Origin: UBA6522 sp963664945 | GTDB lineage: Bacteria > Pseudomonadota > Gammaproteobacteria > Steroidobacterales > Rariloculaceae | NCBI GenBank assembly: GCA_963664945.1 | Contig: OY761822.1 | Location: 1,178,001 to 1,242,000, forward strand | Length of the DNA: 64,000 nt | Reading direction: 5' to 3' | In this document: piece after piece, positions 17,270 through 26,045 of the stretch | Numbering within the stretch: position 1 is the first letter of the stretch | How the letters are laid out: each line of letters starts with the position of its first letter | Translations under genes and position numbers: made by a program | Notes under the pieces: model-generated | What the model saw: only the letters and a program-made list of their open reading frames with translations | Database searches by the model: none | Told to the model about the DNA's origin: nothing

Positions 17270-19057
17270 TCACAGCGCCTCCTCCCATGAACGGCTCAGG
17301 CGCGTCGCGCCGTTGACGATGCCCACCATGCTGTAGGTCTGGGGAAAGTTGCCCCAGAGTTCTCCGGTATCGGGGTCCAGGTCCTCGGAGAGCAATCCAA
17401 GCTCGTTGCGCCTTTCCAGCATATTGCAGAAAAGCTCTCTGGCCTCGCGGCGCCGCCCCACGGCCGCGAGGGCGTCAATGTACCAGAACGTGCAGATGTT
17501 GAAGGCCGTCTCGGGCATCCCGAAGTCGTCCGGGTTGGCGTAGCGGAACATGTAAGGGCCCTGGCGAAGTTCGTTTTCCACCGCTTGCAGGGTGCCCACG
17601 AAACGCGGGTCCTGGGCGCGGACGAAGCCCAGGTCCGCAAGCGTCAGCAGGCTCGCATCCAGCGTGTTGCCGCCGAAGGTCCCCATGAAGGTCTTCCGCT
17701 CGTCGTTCCAGGCGGCGGCAGAAATCGTCTCGTGCAACCGGGCGGCAATCCCGGTCCAGTGATCGGCGCGGTCGTTCATTTTCAGGTTTCGGGCGATTCT
17801 CGCCAGCCGGTCGCAGGCCGCCCAGCACATGGCGCTGGAGTAGGTATGCACTTCCTGCCGGCCCCGATACTCCCAAAGGCCCGCATCGGGCTGATCGAAC
17901 AGTTCCACGGCACGGCCGCCGAGCGCCTCCAGCCGCACGAACTCCTGGCGCCCGCCCTGGCGAGCGAGCCGGCGGTCGAAAAACTGCTGGGTCGCGGCCA
18001 GCACCACGGCGCCATAGACATCGTTCTGGATCTGCAGATAGGCCTGGTTGCCGACGCGAACCGGGCCCATGCCGCGATATCCGGGTAGCGTCTCGACGAT
18101 TCGTTCCTCCAGCCGGGCCCGCCCGGACACGCCATATACGGGCTGAAGTTGTTCCGGGCTTCCAAGTTCCCCAACGATGTTGTTCAGGTAGCCGAGAAAC
18201 GCCTCCATGGTCTTGGTGACGCCGAGCCTGTTGAGCGCCTTGACCACGTAGTAGCTGTCCCGCAACCAGCAGAAACGGTAGTCCCAGTTGCGGCCGCTGT
18301 GGGCGGCTTCGGGTATCGACGTGGTCAGCGCCGCCAGCACCGCGCCGGTGTCTTCATGGGTGCAGAGCTTGAGGGTGATCGCGGCTCGGATGACTTCGTC
18401 CTGCCACTCGAAGGGCACCGAGAGGCCACGTACCCAGACGTGCCAGTATCTCCGGGTTTCCTCGAGCATCTCCTGGCTGATCTTGTTCGGATGCTCGGGG
18501 ATGGTCTCGTCCGCGCCCAGGATCAGGCTGAGGGGTTCCTCGAGCACGATGGCGCGCTCCTCCAGAACCGAGGTCAACGACGCATTCGTGGTCAGCCGCA
18601 GGGTGAATCGGCTGTCCACATAACGGATGTGATTGCTGCCATAGGTGACCTGGGCGCGAGCGCCGCCGTAGTCGGCGGCGGGGCGCAGACGGATGCGCAC
18701 GGTCGGGCTGCCCGACAGAGGCGTGATCCGGCGCATGATCGTGATGGGACGGAACGTCCGGCCGAACTGTTCGTAGCGCGGCGCGAAATCCTCGATGCGC
18801 ACGCGGCCTCCCGACTTGTCGTGCAGGGTCGTTACCAGGATGGCCGTGTTGCCGTCGTAGGCCTGCTCCGAGCGCTCGAAGTCCAGGAGTTCCACGGCGA
18901 AGAATCCCGTCTCGGCCTCGCCTTCGCCACCAAGCAGCGAGCAGAACGCCGGATCGCTGTCCACGCGCGGAAAGCAGCCCCAGACGAACCGCCCGAGCGG
19001 ATCGACCAGCGCACCCACCTGGCAGTTGCCGACGAGCCCGAGGTTCAGCGTGCTCAT
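17270..19057 (-). CDS. Glycoside hydrolase family 15 protein (glucoamylase/trehalase-like)
   Basis: GH15 enzymes hydrolyse alpha-glucosidic bonds; members next to otsAB often act on trehalose or maltodextrins. The ATG at 19057 is preferred over one 18 codons upstream because it overlaps the otsB stop (ATGA) and starts at the conserved NLGLVGNCQVGALVDPLGRF. The 595 residues include RNWDYRFCWLRDSYY, GYRGMGPVRVGNQAYLQIQN, and near the end LLSEDLDPDTGELWGNFPQ, which matches the catalytic-glutamate region. The exact substrate is inferred only from context. Confidence 0.88.
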   Translation of the reverse strand: MSTLNLGLVGNCQVGALVDPLGRFVWGCFPRVDSDPAFCSLLGGEGEAETGFFAVELLDFERSEQAYDGNTAILVTTLHDKSGGRVRIEDFAPRYEQFGRTFRPITIMRRITPLSGSPTVRIRLRPAADYGGARAQVTYGSNHIRYVDSRFTLRLTTNASLTSVLEERAIVLEEPLSLILGADETIPEHPNKISQEMLEETRRYWHVWVRGLSVPFEWQDEVIRAAITLKLCTHEDTGAVLAALTTSIPEAAHSGRNWDYRFCWLRDSYYVVKALNRLGVTKTMEAFLGYLNNIVGELGSPEQLQPVYGVSGRARLEERIVETLPGYRGMGPVRVGNQAYLQIQNDVYGAVVLAATQQFFDRRLARQGGRQEFVRLEALGGRAVELFDQPDAGLWEYRGRQEVHTYSSAMCWAACDRLARIARNLKMNDRADHWTGIAARLHETISAAAWNDERKTFMGTFGGNTLDASLLTLADLGFVRAQDPRFVGTLQAVENELRQGPYMFRYANPDDFGMPETAFNICTFWYIDALAAVGRRREARELFCNMLERRNELGLLSEDLDPDTGELWGNFPQTYSMVGIVNGATRLSRSWEEAL

Positions 19058-19830
19058 GCCGAGTCCGCTCCCTTGAACGAGTGCTGACCGGCGATCGCCT
19101 CGGCCAGCCAATCGAGCACGTGAGACACGTCGGGCAGGGCCCGGTTCGCCACCGTGGAGCCAGCCCCGACCTTGACCGAGACGCCGCCGAGTTCGTTGAC
19201 GACTGCGAAACCGGACTCGTCAGTCACGTCATCGCCCACGAATACCGGTGTTCGGCCGGCAAATGGCGGCTCGGACATGTAGGCGCGAATGGCTGTGCCC
19301 TTGTTCACTTGCCGAGGCTTGACATCCACCACCTTGCGGCCCTGCAGCCGTTCGGCAGCGACCGGAAGCTCCAGGCTTGCGACGAATTGCTGCACGGTGT
19401 CCTCCAGATCGGGCCGACTTCGGTAGTGTAATGCCAGACTCGCGCCCTTGTTTTCCAACAGGAGTCCGGGATGGGACTCAACGAAGCGTTCCATGGCGTT
19501 ACGGGCGCCGCGCATCCAGTCGAGCGAAACGGCTGAGCGGGTGAAATCCCCGGCCGCGCTCCGCCGCTCCAGCCCGTGTATGCCCGCTACCGCCAGCCTG
19601 TGGGGAGAGAGCAGCCGGTCCACATCCGCGACCGTACGCCCGCTGACGATGGCAAGCGCATTTCCCGTAACGGCGGGCAGGCGCTCGAGCAACGCGTCCA
19701 GGCGTTGGCTGCGCCTGACGGCATCCGGGCGTGGGGCGATCTCGATCAAGGTGCCGTCGAGGTCGAGGAAGACGGCGGGCTCCGGCGGCCAGGGAGGTTG
19801 AAGTGCGCGTGTCACGCGCGCACGATACAA
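19054..19830 (-). CDS. otsB: Trehalose-6-phosphate phosphatase
   Basis: HAD-superfamily phosphatase that removes phosphate from trehalose-6-phosphate. The HAD nucleophile motif DLDGTL is at residues 23-28, SGRT follows, and the family signature VFVGDDVTDESGFAVVN is near residue 200. The length of 258 residues is typical. It is the first gene of a run with GH15 (4-nt overlap) and then otsA. A GTG start five codons downstream is possible. Confidence 0.93.
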   Translation of the reverse strand: MYRARVTRALQPPWPPEPAVFLDLDGTLIEIAPRPDAVRRSQRLDALLERLPAVTGNALAIVSGRTVADVDRLLSPHRLAVAGIHGLERRSAAGDFTRSAVSLDWMRGARNAMERFVESHPGLLLENKGASLALHYRSRPDLEDTVQQFVASLELPVAAERLQGRKVVDVKPRQVNKGTAIRAYMSEPPFAGRTPVFVGDDVTDESGFAVVNELGGVSVKVGAGSTVANRALPDVSHVLDWLAEAIAGQHSFKGADSA

Positions 19831-19902
19831 CGCTGTTGAGCGGCCCGCAAAAGCGTTCCGATATGGCGCGAAGAGCCGCTACGAAGACAAAGGAGATTGA
19901 TA

Positions 19903-20241
19903 ATGCAGGTTCCGGCATCGAACATCACGACGACTCCCGACTATCCAGGCCGCGAGATCCGCGAAGTCATGGGAATCGTCACCGCGGAATGCGTGCTAGG
20001 CGTGAACATCTTTCGTGATGTTCTTGGCAGCCTGCGCGATATAGTCGGAGGCCGCAGCGGCACGCATCAGAAGGCGCTGCAGCAGGCCAGGGAGACCTGC
20101 CTTGAAGATCTCGCGCAGAAGGCGGGGGAACTCGGTGCAAATGCCGTCGTCGGGGTGGATATGGATTACAACGAGATTAGCGGCGGAGGCAAGGGAATGT
20201 TGTTCCTGGTGGCTTCCGGGACGGCGGTGCGGATTCGTTGA
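19903..20241 (+). CDS. YbjQ-family (UPF0145) protein
   Basis: Small homopentamer-forming family of unknown role. The ATG at 19903 is chosen because AGGAG at 19891-19895 is spaced 7 nt ahead; a TTG six bases upstream is less likely. The 112 residues show the family pattern: TTPDYPGREIREVMGIVTAE, then GVNIFRD, ARETCLEDLAQKAGELGANAVVGVDMDY and the C-terminal strand MLFLVASGTAVRI. It is divergent from otsB. Confidence 0.9.
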   Translation: MQVPASNITTTPDYPGREIREVMGIVTAECVLGVNIFRDVLGSLRDIVGGRSGTHQKALQQARETCLEDLAQKAGELGANAVVGVDMDYNEISGGGKGMLFLVASGTAVRIR

Positions 20242-20263
20242 CGTACTGTCGCGCGACGGCGGC

Positions 20264-20583
20264 TCACCACCCGTAGCGCACCGACAGCCCAACGCCGTGC
20301 TGGTTTACCTGCGCGTGTGTCGGCGCCAGGTCGAGCGCGACGGTCCGGCTACCGTCGCCGACAGTGCCCAGTGCTCCACTCTGACCGCTTGCTCGCGCTC
20401 CGGCGCCAGGAAATTCGCCCGTCCCTCGAACGGCACATTCGGACGGTAGTCGAGTTGCAACCCGATCGACAAGGCCGGCGTGACAGCGTAGCCGGCCCCG
20501 GTCCCGAGCCCGGCTGTCGCGGCAAACTCGCCTGTGGCGCTCAGCGGTGCGCTGTCATGGTGCTCGCGGTAGTCAGAATGGTT
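20264..20583 (-). pseudogene. Frameshifted remnant of an opacity-type outer-membrane beta-barrel protein
   Basis: On the minus strand from about 20583 a frame reads FAATAGLGTGAGYAVTPALS, then IGLQLDYRPNVPFEG, typical of OMP beta-strands. The continuation LGTVGDGSRTVALDLAP and QVNQHGVGLSVRYGW, ending at TGA 20266-20264 with a C-terminal aromatic, is in another frame. The shift falls around 20370-20430. No N-terminus or signal peptide is present. It accounts for most of the otherwise geneless 399 bp between the YbjQ gene and the Phd gene. Confidence 0.55.
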
Positions 20584-20620
20584 GACGCTTCGATCAGTTT
20601 AGCTATATGTTTAGCTAAAC
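20582..20620 (+). promoter_or_regulatory. Promoter and palindromic operator of the Phd-VapC pair
   Basis: TTGACG at 20582-20587 and TATATG at 20604-20609 form a plausible sigma-70 promoter with a 16-bp spacer. GTTTAGCTAAAC at 20609-20620 is a perfect palindrome, and its half GTTTAGCTA also occurs at 20597-20605 over the -10 region. Two such sites 20 bp ahead of the antitoxin start fit autorepression by a Phd/YefM dimer, which is established for the family but only inferred here. Confidence 0.55.
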
Positions 20621-20640
20621 CGTCTGTCGGGTAGCCATCA

Positions 20641-20871
20641 ATGCAAATGGTGAATGTCCATCAAGCGAAGACGCAGTTGTCGCGGTTGCTCGCGCGAGTC
20701 GAGGACGGCGAGGAGGTCGTCATCGCCCGAAACGGCATGCCGGTTGCGCGGCTCGTGCTCTACCAGCCCCCGGGAAAACCGCAATTCGGTTCGTGGAAGG
20801 ATCGAATCGTGATCGACGACAGTTTTTTCGACCCGCTCCCGGAAACCGAGCTTTCCGCTTGGGAAAATTGA
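20641..20871 (+). CDS. Phd/YefM-family antitoxin
   Basis: This 76-residue antitoxin has the Phd N-terminal DNA-binding domain (VNVHQAKTQLSRLLARVEDG, EEVVIARNGMPVARL). The acidic, aromatic C-terminal tail (DDSFFDPLPETELSAW) in this family wraps around the PIN toxin. It is followed by the toxin gene after 3 nt. The operator-like palindrome upstream supports autoregulation. Confidence 0.92.
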   Translation: MQMVNVHQAKTQLSRLLARVEDGEEVVIARNGMPVARLVLYQPPGKPQFGSWKDRIVIDDSFFDPLPETELSAWEN

Positions 20872-20874
20872 GTC

Positions 20875-21261
20875 TTGCGGTTACTGCTCGACACCCACGC
20901 GTTCATATGGTGGCTCGCCGGCAACGACCGGCTTCCGGTCGCTGCCCGTCGCGCCATCTTTGACGAAGCCAATGAGAAGCTGATCAGCGCGGCATCGGCT
21001 TGGGAGATTGCAGCCAAGTATCGCCTCGGCAAGATGCCCGGCGCCGCGGCGCTTGCCAACGACATTGCCGGAGCCATCGCCGGGGAAGGATTCGCCGAGT
21101 TGCCCATAACCGTTTCGGACGCCGTTCGCGCCGGGAGCTTGCGGGGACCGCACCGGGATCCGTTTGATCGTATGCTCATTGCGCAGGCGCTGGCACACGA
21201 CCTCGTTCTGATATCCAATGAATCGCCTTTCGACCTTTACGGCGTTCGTCGCATGTGGTGA
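20875..21261 (+). CDS. VapC-type PIN-domain toxin
   Basis: PIN-domain RNase toxin of 128 residues with a TTG start placed 3 nt after the antitoxin stop. Catalytic acidic residues of PIN domains are visible in LLLDTHAFIWW (Asp near 5), in the SAASAWEIAAKYRLGK block (Glu), and in GPHRDPFDRMLIAQALAHDL (Asp pair). It belongs to the subgroup paired with Phd antitoxins. It ends 70 bp from the convergent end of the DISARM-like operon. Confidence 0.92.
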   Translation: MRLLLDTHAFIWWLAGNDRLPVAARRAIFDEANEKLISAASAWEIAAKYRLGKMPGAAALANDIAGAIAGEGFAELPITVSDAVRAGSLRGPHRDPFDRMLIAQALAHDLVLISNESPFDLYGVRRMW

Positions 21262-21330
21262 TCTCGAACGACGGCGACGCAATTATGCGCTTGACCGCGT
21301 CCGGGCTCGGTGATCTTGATCGGAGAACCG

Positions 21331-22974
21331 TCAGCGCAACAGCTTGCGCACTCTTGCCTCTGCGCGCGAATCGGGGCGGCCGTTAGCGAGATATTCGAAG
21401 AATCGGTCGTGGTCGATTTCCGAAACGATGCGGGGCTCCCCTGGCAAGTCGATGTGGACGGACCCACCGCTCACGGAGAGCCGGTACTCGCCTTTCGCGA
21501 TACTCACTCGCGTCGTGATGCAGTCCCACTTGCCGGCTCGCGAGAGTTCGACCGCGGCGGCGCGTTGCCGGGCATGCCAGACGCCGCTCTCGTCAAGAAG
21601 TTCGCGTAGCGGTCGTGCCCTTGGCGGGCACGGGCCGAGATCAAGATCGGTACCGGCCATCCGGTGCGCCAGTCGCGCCATGCGGTGGGAGACAGCGGTT
21701 GCCAGTTCGCCGCGCGCAAGGCCCGGAAGGGTGCGCAATTCGCGAGGCATGCCCAGCCATCCGTCGCGGGCGCCAAACAGGGTCGCGGCCGCCAGCCAGT
21801 CCCGCTCGCAAAGCGCGGGATGGTCGAAGTCGAGGAAGTCGGCACAGCTCCGGCGCAGGCAGAACAGGATCATGGCGCGTGCGAGCGGGGTCTGGTGCCG
21901 CTCGAACAGTTCGCTGGGGGTCGCGCCGGTGAGGCCTGCGATGGACTTCAGCGCCCCGAATAGATTGTCCGCCCCGTCCTTGAGTCGCTCTTCGAGCGTC
22001 TCGCGGGCATCGCGCAGGAATTCGAGCAGGGTGTCTTCGGTGCCTCTACCCGGTTTGTGTTCCCGTTGCAGGAAGTGTCCCACAAACTCCCAGAAAAGCC
22101 GTTGCTGGAACACGTTTCGCAGGTGCTCGCGATCCGAACCCGGGGCAGGGGCCGGCGGTGAAGTGATGGCGCCCGACCGCATCCAGCCGGACAGTCCGGC
22201 AAGAATCGGATCGCTACAGAGCGACTCGGAGCCAGGTACAGAATCGTTTTCCGGATCATCAGGGTCGAACGCTTGCCGGCACGCCTGGACCGCGAGTCCA
22301 CCCCGGTGGGCCACATGCAACAGCAGCGCCATTACGCCGCCAGCCGACAGGGGAACCCTTAGTGGCACATCCCGTTCCCGCGTTTTCCATGCCGGCGGCC
22401 ATGGATCGCTTGACGCCTTGGTGAACAGCGTTTTTCTCGTTCCGCGCCGAAAATCCTGCACTGGTACGTTGCCAAAGTCCGCAGCGGCGTCATTGAAAGC
22501 CTTTCGCTCGTCCGGCGATGGAAAAAGAATCGACTTGATCCGCGAGACAGGCAAGGGCGCCGGTATCAGGAGTGCGCTCTCGGTGCCGCTGAACTCGTGC
22601 GGGAATCGAATCTCCCGCATTCCGCCGGGGCTGATCACCTGTACCGTCCCGGAAAGTTCGTCCAACCAAATCTCCGCGACTACCGGCTTCAGGTGCTTTC
22701 GTTCCGAGGTGGCTATCCGAATTGCCGCCTCTGGAACCTTGCCGACGAACAGCGGTATCCGGCCTGGAAAACACGCCAGCGGGTCGCGATAGTACTTGTC
22801 GTCAAACCCGACCGGGGGCATGACCAGCCCGGCGGCGAGCATGTACATCAGGTTTGGTTGGTTGGTGACGAGGAACGCAACTTGAGGCGTGGTGGCCGAA
22901 CGCCGTGTCGAGTCGTCCGGGGAGGCCGTCTCCGGAACGGGGAGAGAGCCGAAGAGTTCACCGGTGACCGACAT
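21331..22974 (-). CDS. Unrecognised 547-residue protein, last gene of the DISARM-like operon
   Basis: I do not recognise this protein. Its ATG directly follows the stop of the UvrD-like gene, so it is surely part of the operon. The N-terminal 80 residues contain TNQPNLMYMLAAGLVMPP and KYYRDPLACFPGRIPLFVGK. The 'NL..ML..GL' pattern is faintly like the start of ADP-ribosyltransferase-fold proteins such as DarT, but this is only a guess. The middle is helical with a Pro-rich linker (SPPAPAPGSD). The C-terminus ends in short strands and a basic helix (RAEARVRKLLR). There is no HKD phospholipase D motif, methylase motif or Walker motif, so it is neither DrmC nor a methyltransferase. Confidence 0.7.
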   Translation of the reverse strand: MSVTGELFGSLPVPETASPDDSTRRSATTPQVAFLVTNQPNLMYMLAAGLVMPPVGFDDKYYRDPLACFPGRIPLFVGKVPEAAIRIATSERKHLKPVVAEIWLDELSGTVQVISPGGMREIRFPHEFSGTESALLIPAPLPVSRIKSILFPSPDERKAFNDAAADFGNVPVQDFRRGTRKTLFTKASSDPWPPAWKTRERDVPLRVPLSAGGVMALLLHVAHRGGLAVQACRQAFDPDDPENDSVPGSESLCSDPILAGLSGWMRSGAITSPPAPAPGSDREHLRNVFQQRLFWEFVGHFLQREHKPGRGTEDTLLEFLRDARETLEERLKDGADNLFGALKSIAGLTGATPSELFERHQTPLARAMILFCLRRSCADFLDFDHPALCERDWLAAATLFGARDGWLGMPRELRTLPGLARGELATAVSHRMARLAHRMAGTDLDLGPCPPRARPLRELLDESGVWHARQRAAAVELSRAGKWDCITTRVSIAKGEYRLSVSGGSVHIDLPGEPRIVSEIDHDRFFEYLANGRPDSRAEARVRKLLR

Positions 22975-24159
22975 TTACAGTTCCTCGCGCCGGAGCGCCG
23001 TTCCGTCGGCTGGCAATATGGCTTCAAGGTATCGAACGCGCGCCGCATCGCGCTTCATCAACAGCAACACACGCTCCCGGGCGCGGGCTACCATGACATG
23101 GAATAGGCGCTTCGCCGGGTCTGGATCGGAGGCGCGGATGTAGTGTTCATCAACGTCGGCGAGGACGACCGTGTCAAATTCCAGTCCCTTGCAGGCTTGC
23201 GCGTTGATTACCAGGACACCACCTTGGTCGAAAGCAAGTTCCGGGCGGTGACCGCCATGGAATGTTTCCACCGAAGGCCGGTGATTGTCGAGCCTGACAT
23301 CCACTGATCGAAGCGCATTGAAGTAGCGTTGCCGCACCGCGTTGCTGGGCGCCAATACGCCAATCAGCGTTCGCGGGTCGCGGTCGGCCATGCGCAATAT
23401 GCCCTTGGCGATCCGTTCCAGGTTGCCGCCTTCGTACAAGTACAACGTCGGCGTCGAGGCGGTAGCGCCGCCCTGCGGTTGCATCGGAAGGTCGGGCGGG
23501 GGAGTGGCCGGATCGCCGGTGTAGAAATCCCTTGCCAGCCTCGCCACCGGCCAGGCATTTCGAAAATTCATTTTCAATTCGATGACCTCGTTTGCATCGA
23601 TGCCAAGTGCGTTTGCGATGTCTGCCCGGCTGCTGTTCTCCTCAGTGATCTGCTGGTTCTGATCGGCGACCACAAAGAAGTTCTCGAAGCCGAGATTGAC
23701 GAGGCAGCCATAGAACTGCGGCGGCATGTCCTGACCTTCATCGATGACCAGAAACGGCCGTTCGAATTCCGGAACGGACGGCATCGCGTCGATGACATCC
23801 TCGGCCCGGTTCCAATCGATCGGCTCAAATCCATCCGCTTCTTTCGGTGCAAGTTTTGGTACGGGTTCCCCGGTGATTTCGAAAAAAAGCCGGTGGAACC
23901 AACTCACCCATGTTTCGCTGTCAAGTTCGGCGCCGAAAAGCTGACGGCTCGCGTGATTGAGAATATGGTTGAATACTAGGAACACGTAAGTATCCCCGTT
24001 TCGGCGGTACCGCCTCGCGCGCAGGAGCGCGACCACGGTCTTGCCGGTGCCTGGTCCTCCGACTATGAGGTGGCGACCGTCCCGGGGCAGGGCGAGCACG
24101 GCGTCCTGATCCTTGCTCAGGTCCTGGATGCCGGGTAACTTGAAGCTACGCCCGGACAT
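22975..24159 (-). CDS. UvrD/Rep-like superfamily 1 ATPase (putative helicase)
   Basis: SF1-type P-loop protein of 394 residues. Walker A GGPGTGKT is at 34-41, Walker B VIDEGQD ends near 144, and VVADQNQQI is motif III. MNFRN is motif IV. INAQACKGLEFDTVVLADVD and FHVMVARARERVLLL are motifs V and VI. The short length indicates a compact helicase or NTPase lacking the large 1B/2B insertions of UvrD. Its start overlaps the DrmB-like stop by one base (TGATG) and its stop abuts the next ATG. In this operon it probably couples ATP hydrolysis to handling of invading DNA, which is inference. Confidence 0.85.
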   Translation of the reverse strand: MSGRSFKLPGIQDLSKDQDAVLALPRDGRHLIVGGPGTGKTVVALLRARRYRRNGDTYVFLVFNHILNHASRQLFGAELDSETWVSWFHRLFFEITGEPVPKLAPKEADGFEPIDWNRAEDVIDAMPSVPEFERPFLVIDEGQDMPPQFYGCLVNLGFENFFVVADQNQQITEENSSRADIANALGIDANEVIELKMNFRNAWPVARLARDFYTGDPATPPPDLPMQPQGGATASTPTLYLYEGGNLERIAKGILRMADRDPRTLIGVLAPSNAVRQRYFNALRSVDVRLDNHRPSVETFHGGHRPELAFDQGGVLVINAQACKGLEFDTVVLADVDEHYIRASDPDPAKRLFHVMVARARERVLLLMKRDAARVRYLEAILPADGTALRREEL

Positions 24160-26045
24160 CAGCCGGCCTCATCGACGCCGTCGAGAAAGGCCGGAATATC
24201 GGCGCCATTGCCCTTGATGAAATTGCGGTCTAGCAGGATATTGCCATGTTCGCAGCTCGTTTCCGGCGCCAGTGTGCAGGCGTGGCAGGCGGCGCCGTTC
24301 AGCAGGCCCGGCCCGTGTCCCTCCCGCTCGGCGCACACCGGATCCAGCGAGCACCAGTTCGCCTCCTCCAATGCGCCGTTCAGCAGGCGTAGAAACCGCT
24401 CCGGTTCCGCCAGTTCGGCGAGCCCGCCGAGCGAACCCTCTTCGTCCGCCACGGCGACGTAGATGAGGATGCCCGCCATCGGCAAATTTTCCGCCGGTCT
24501 ATCGCTCCGCGACTCGACATGGGCCGGCGGCTCGCCGCCCGCGCAGTACAGGCGTTCCTTGAGCGACGCGGCCGGGTACCCGGCCACGGCCTCGATTTGT
24601 CGAATCAGAAGGTGTGCCAGCGTGTGGCAGAGCAATAGACGGGGGGTAACGGAAACGTCTGAAGGGCGATTCTGCAAGCCGGATTGATTGTAGCGCCGGG
24701 CGAACGCGCCTGCTCGTTCATGCAGAGCCGTACTGGTTTCCCAGCGCGCAAGCAAAGCATGGTCGAGCGTGAAGAAAATGCCCTCCCCGAAGAGCTCCAA
24801 CGCCGGCAGCCACTCGCTCTCCCGGACGATGTCCGGGGGCACAGGGTCGCCGCCGTCGCGGCTAAACCCTCTGAATACCATGATCTCCTTCAGCCGCTCC
24901 ACCGCGACGAGTCGGTCGATGGCGTCGATGGTTCGTCGCGCGAACCCGTTGGCAAACCGGCTGCGCAGTGCTCTCCAGCCAGGCGTAAGGTGCCTGGTGA
25001 CGAAGTCCTCGTCGTCCCGCAGGTTCGGAATACGGTCCGTGAGCGCCGCGTACTCGCTTTTGCGAAGGTCCCCGACGTTGATCGACTGGCCGTACAGGGG
25101 ATAGCCCTTGTCGATCTCGACGACGGCGGCCTCAATTTCCTCCGGCTTGCAGCCGTACTCCCCGGCAAGTCTTCGGACCGTCGTGATACGCGCCAGTCCG
25201 TTTCGCGCTCGCCGTATCCGTTGCAGTTGACGGGTGCTGCCGAATAGGCGGTCGACCACCGTGCCCCGGCGAATGCGCGACTCCGGAGGAATGACAAGGG
25301 CAGTGCTGGTCACTGGCGAGTGAACCCGCACGTCGTTGATCTCCATTACCCAGGCGGGTTCGCTGGGCGACTCTGCCAGCGGTTCCCGAAGCCAGGGCTG
25401 CTGCCACGTGCCGGCCGTATACCGATGCCGGGACTCAAGCGGGCCTCGTGAGCGGCAACGCCTGCATCGAACCTCGGGCCGTCCGCTCAACCGATCTGCC
25501 AGCGCCAAGTAGGGTTCCCTCGAGTCCGGACGGCAGTTCCCCGCCCGCCGGTCGCCGGTTTTCGGGTGCGCCACATAATGCCAGGGCACATCCGCCAGAT
25601 AGCCTTCCTTGTGAACGAGCACCCAGGGCACCTGCTCAAGTCGGCCGCTGCACCTGCGGGGGCTGTTTTCCCCGCCCGCCGGCCCGGTGCCCCAGCAATC
25701 CGTGCCGCTACGCTCCCGATCCCGGTTCTTCCACGGTTTCCGATGCAGCAGTCCGCATGTCAGACAGCGCATCCAGGCCGGAAACCGCCGCGTGCGGATC
25801 CATCCCGTTATCCACCCGGCCCGCTCCTTCGCGATCGGAGGCCGGCACAGCCTCTCGTCGATACCCAGAGTGCTGCGGACCTGATCCACGTAACGGATCT
25901 CCCGCTCGAGCGGCTTGTCGGTCGGCGCACCCCAGTCGCGGATGTCCGGTACGATCATCAGGCTTTCGGGGCCGCGCACGATCGCTCCCACCGAACAGTG
26001 GCGCAGGAGGTGCGAGAGCCGGACTGGTATGGATTCGTCAGTCAT
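24159..26045 (-). CDS. DrmB-like DUF1998 protein
   Basis: DrmB is the DUF1998 partner of the DrmA helicase in DISARM antiphage systems. The ATG at 26045 (MTDESIPVRLSHLLRH) is chosen over a longer frame because the upstream codons overlap drmA and lack homology-like features; it overlaps the helicase stop by 8 nt. Zinc-type cysteine pairs are seen (MRCLTCG near 95, EVRCRRC near 200), with DVPWHYVAHP. The DUF1998 region lies near 473-600: LLCHTLAHLLIRQIEAVAGY, ERLYCAGGEPP, GILIYVAVADEEGSLGGL and CHACTLAPETSCEHGN. The length of 628 residues fits. Confidence 0.85.
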   Translation of the reverse strand: MTDESIPVRLSHLLRHCSVGAIVRGPESLMIVPDIRDWGAPTDKPLEREIRYVDQVRSTLGIDERLCRPPIAKERAGWITGWIRTRRFPAWMRCLTCGLLHRKPWKNRDRERSGTDCWGTGPAGGENSPRRCSGRLEQVPWVLVHKEGYLADVPWHYVAHPKTGDRRAGNCRPDSREPYLALADRLSGRPEVRCRRCRSRGPLESRHRYTAGTWQQPWLREPLAESPSEPAWVMEINDVRVHSPVTSTALVIPPESRIRRGTVVDRLFGSTRQLQRIRRARNGLARITTVRRLAGEYGCKPEEIEAAVVEIDKGYPLYGQSINVGDLRKSEYAALTDRIPNLRDDEDFVTRHLTPGWRALRSRFANGFARRTIDAIDRLVAVERLKEIMVFRGFSRDGGDPVPPDIVRESEWLPALELFGEGIFFTLDHALLARWETSTALHERAGAFARRYNQSGLQNRPSDVSVTPRLLLCHTLAHLLIRQIEAVAGYPAASLKERLYCAGGEPPAHVESRSDRPAENLPMAGILIYVAVADEEGSLGGLAELAEPERFLRLLNGALEEANWCSLDPVCAEREGHGPGLLNGAACHACTLAPETSCEHGNILLDRNFIKGNGADIPAFLDGVDEAG

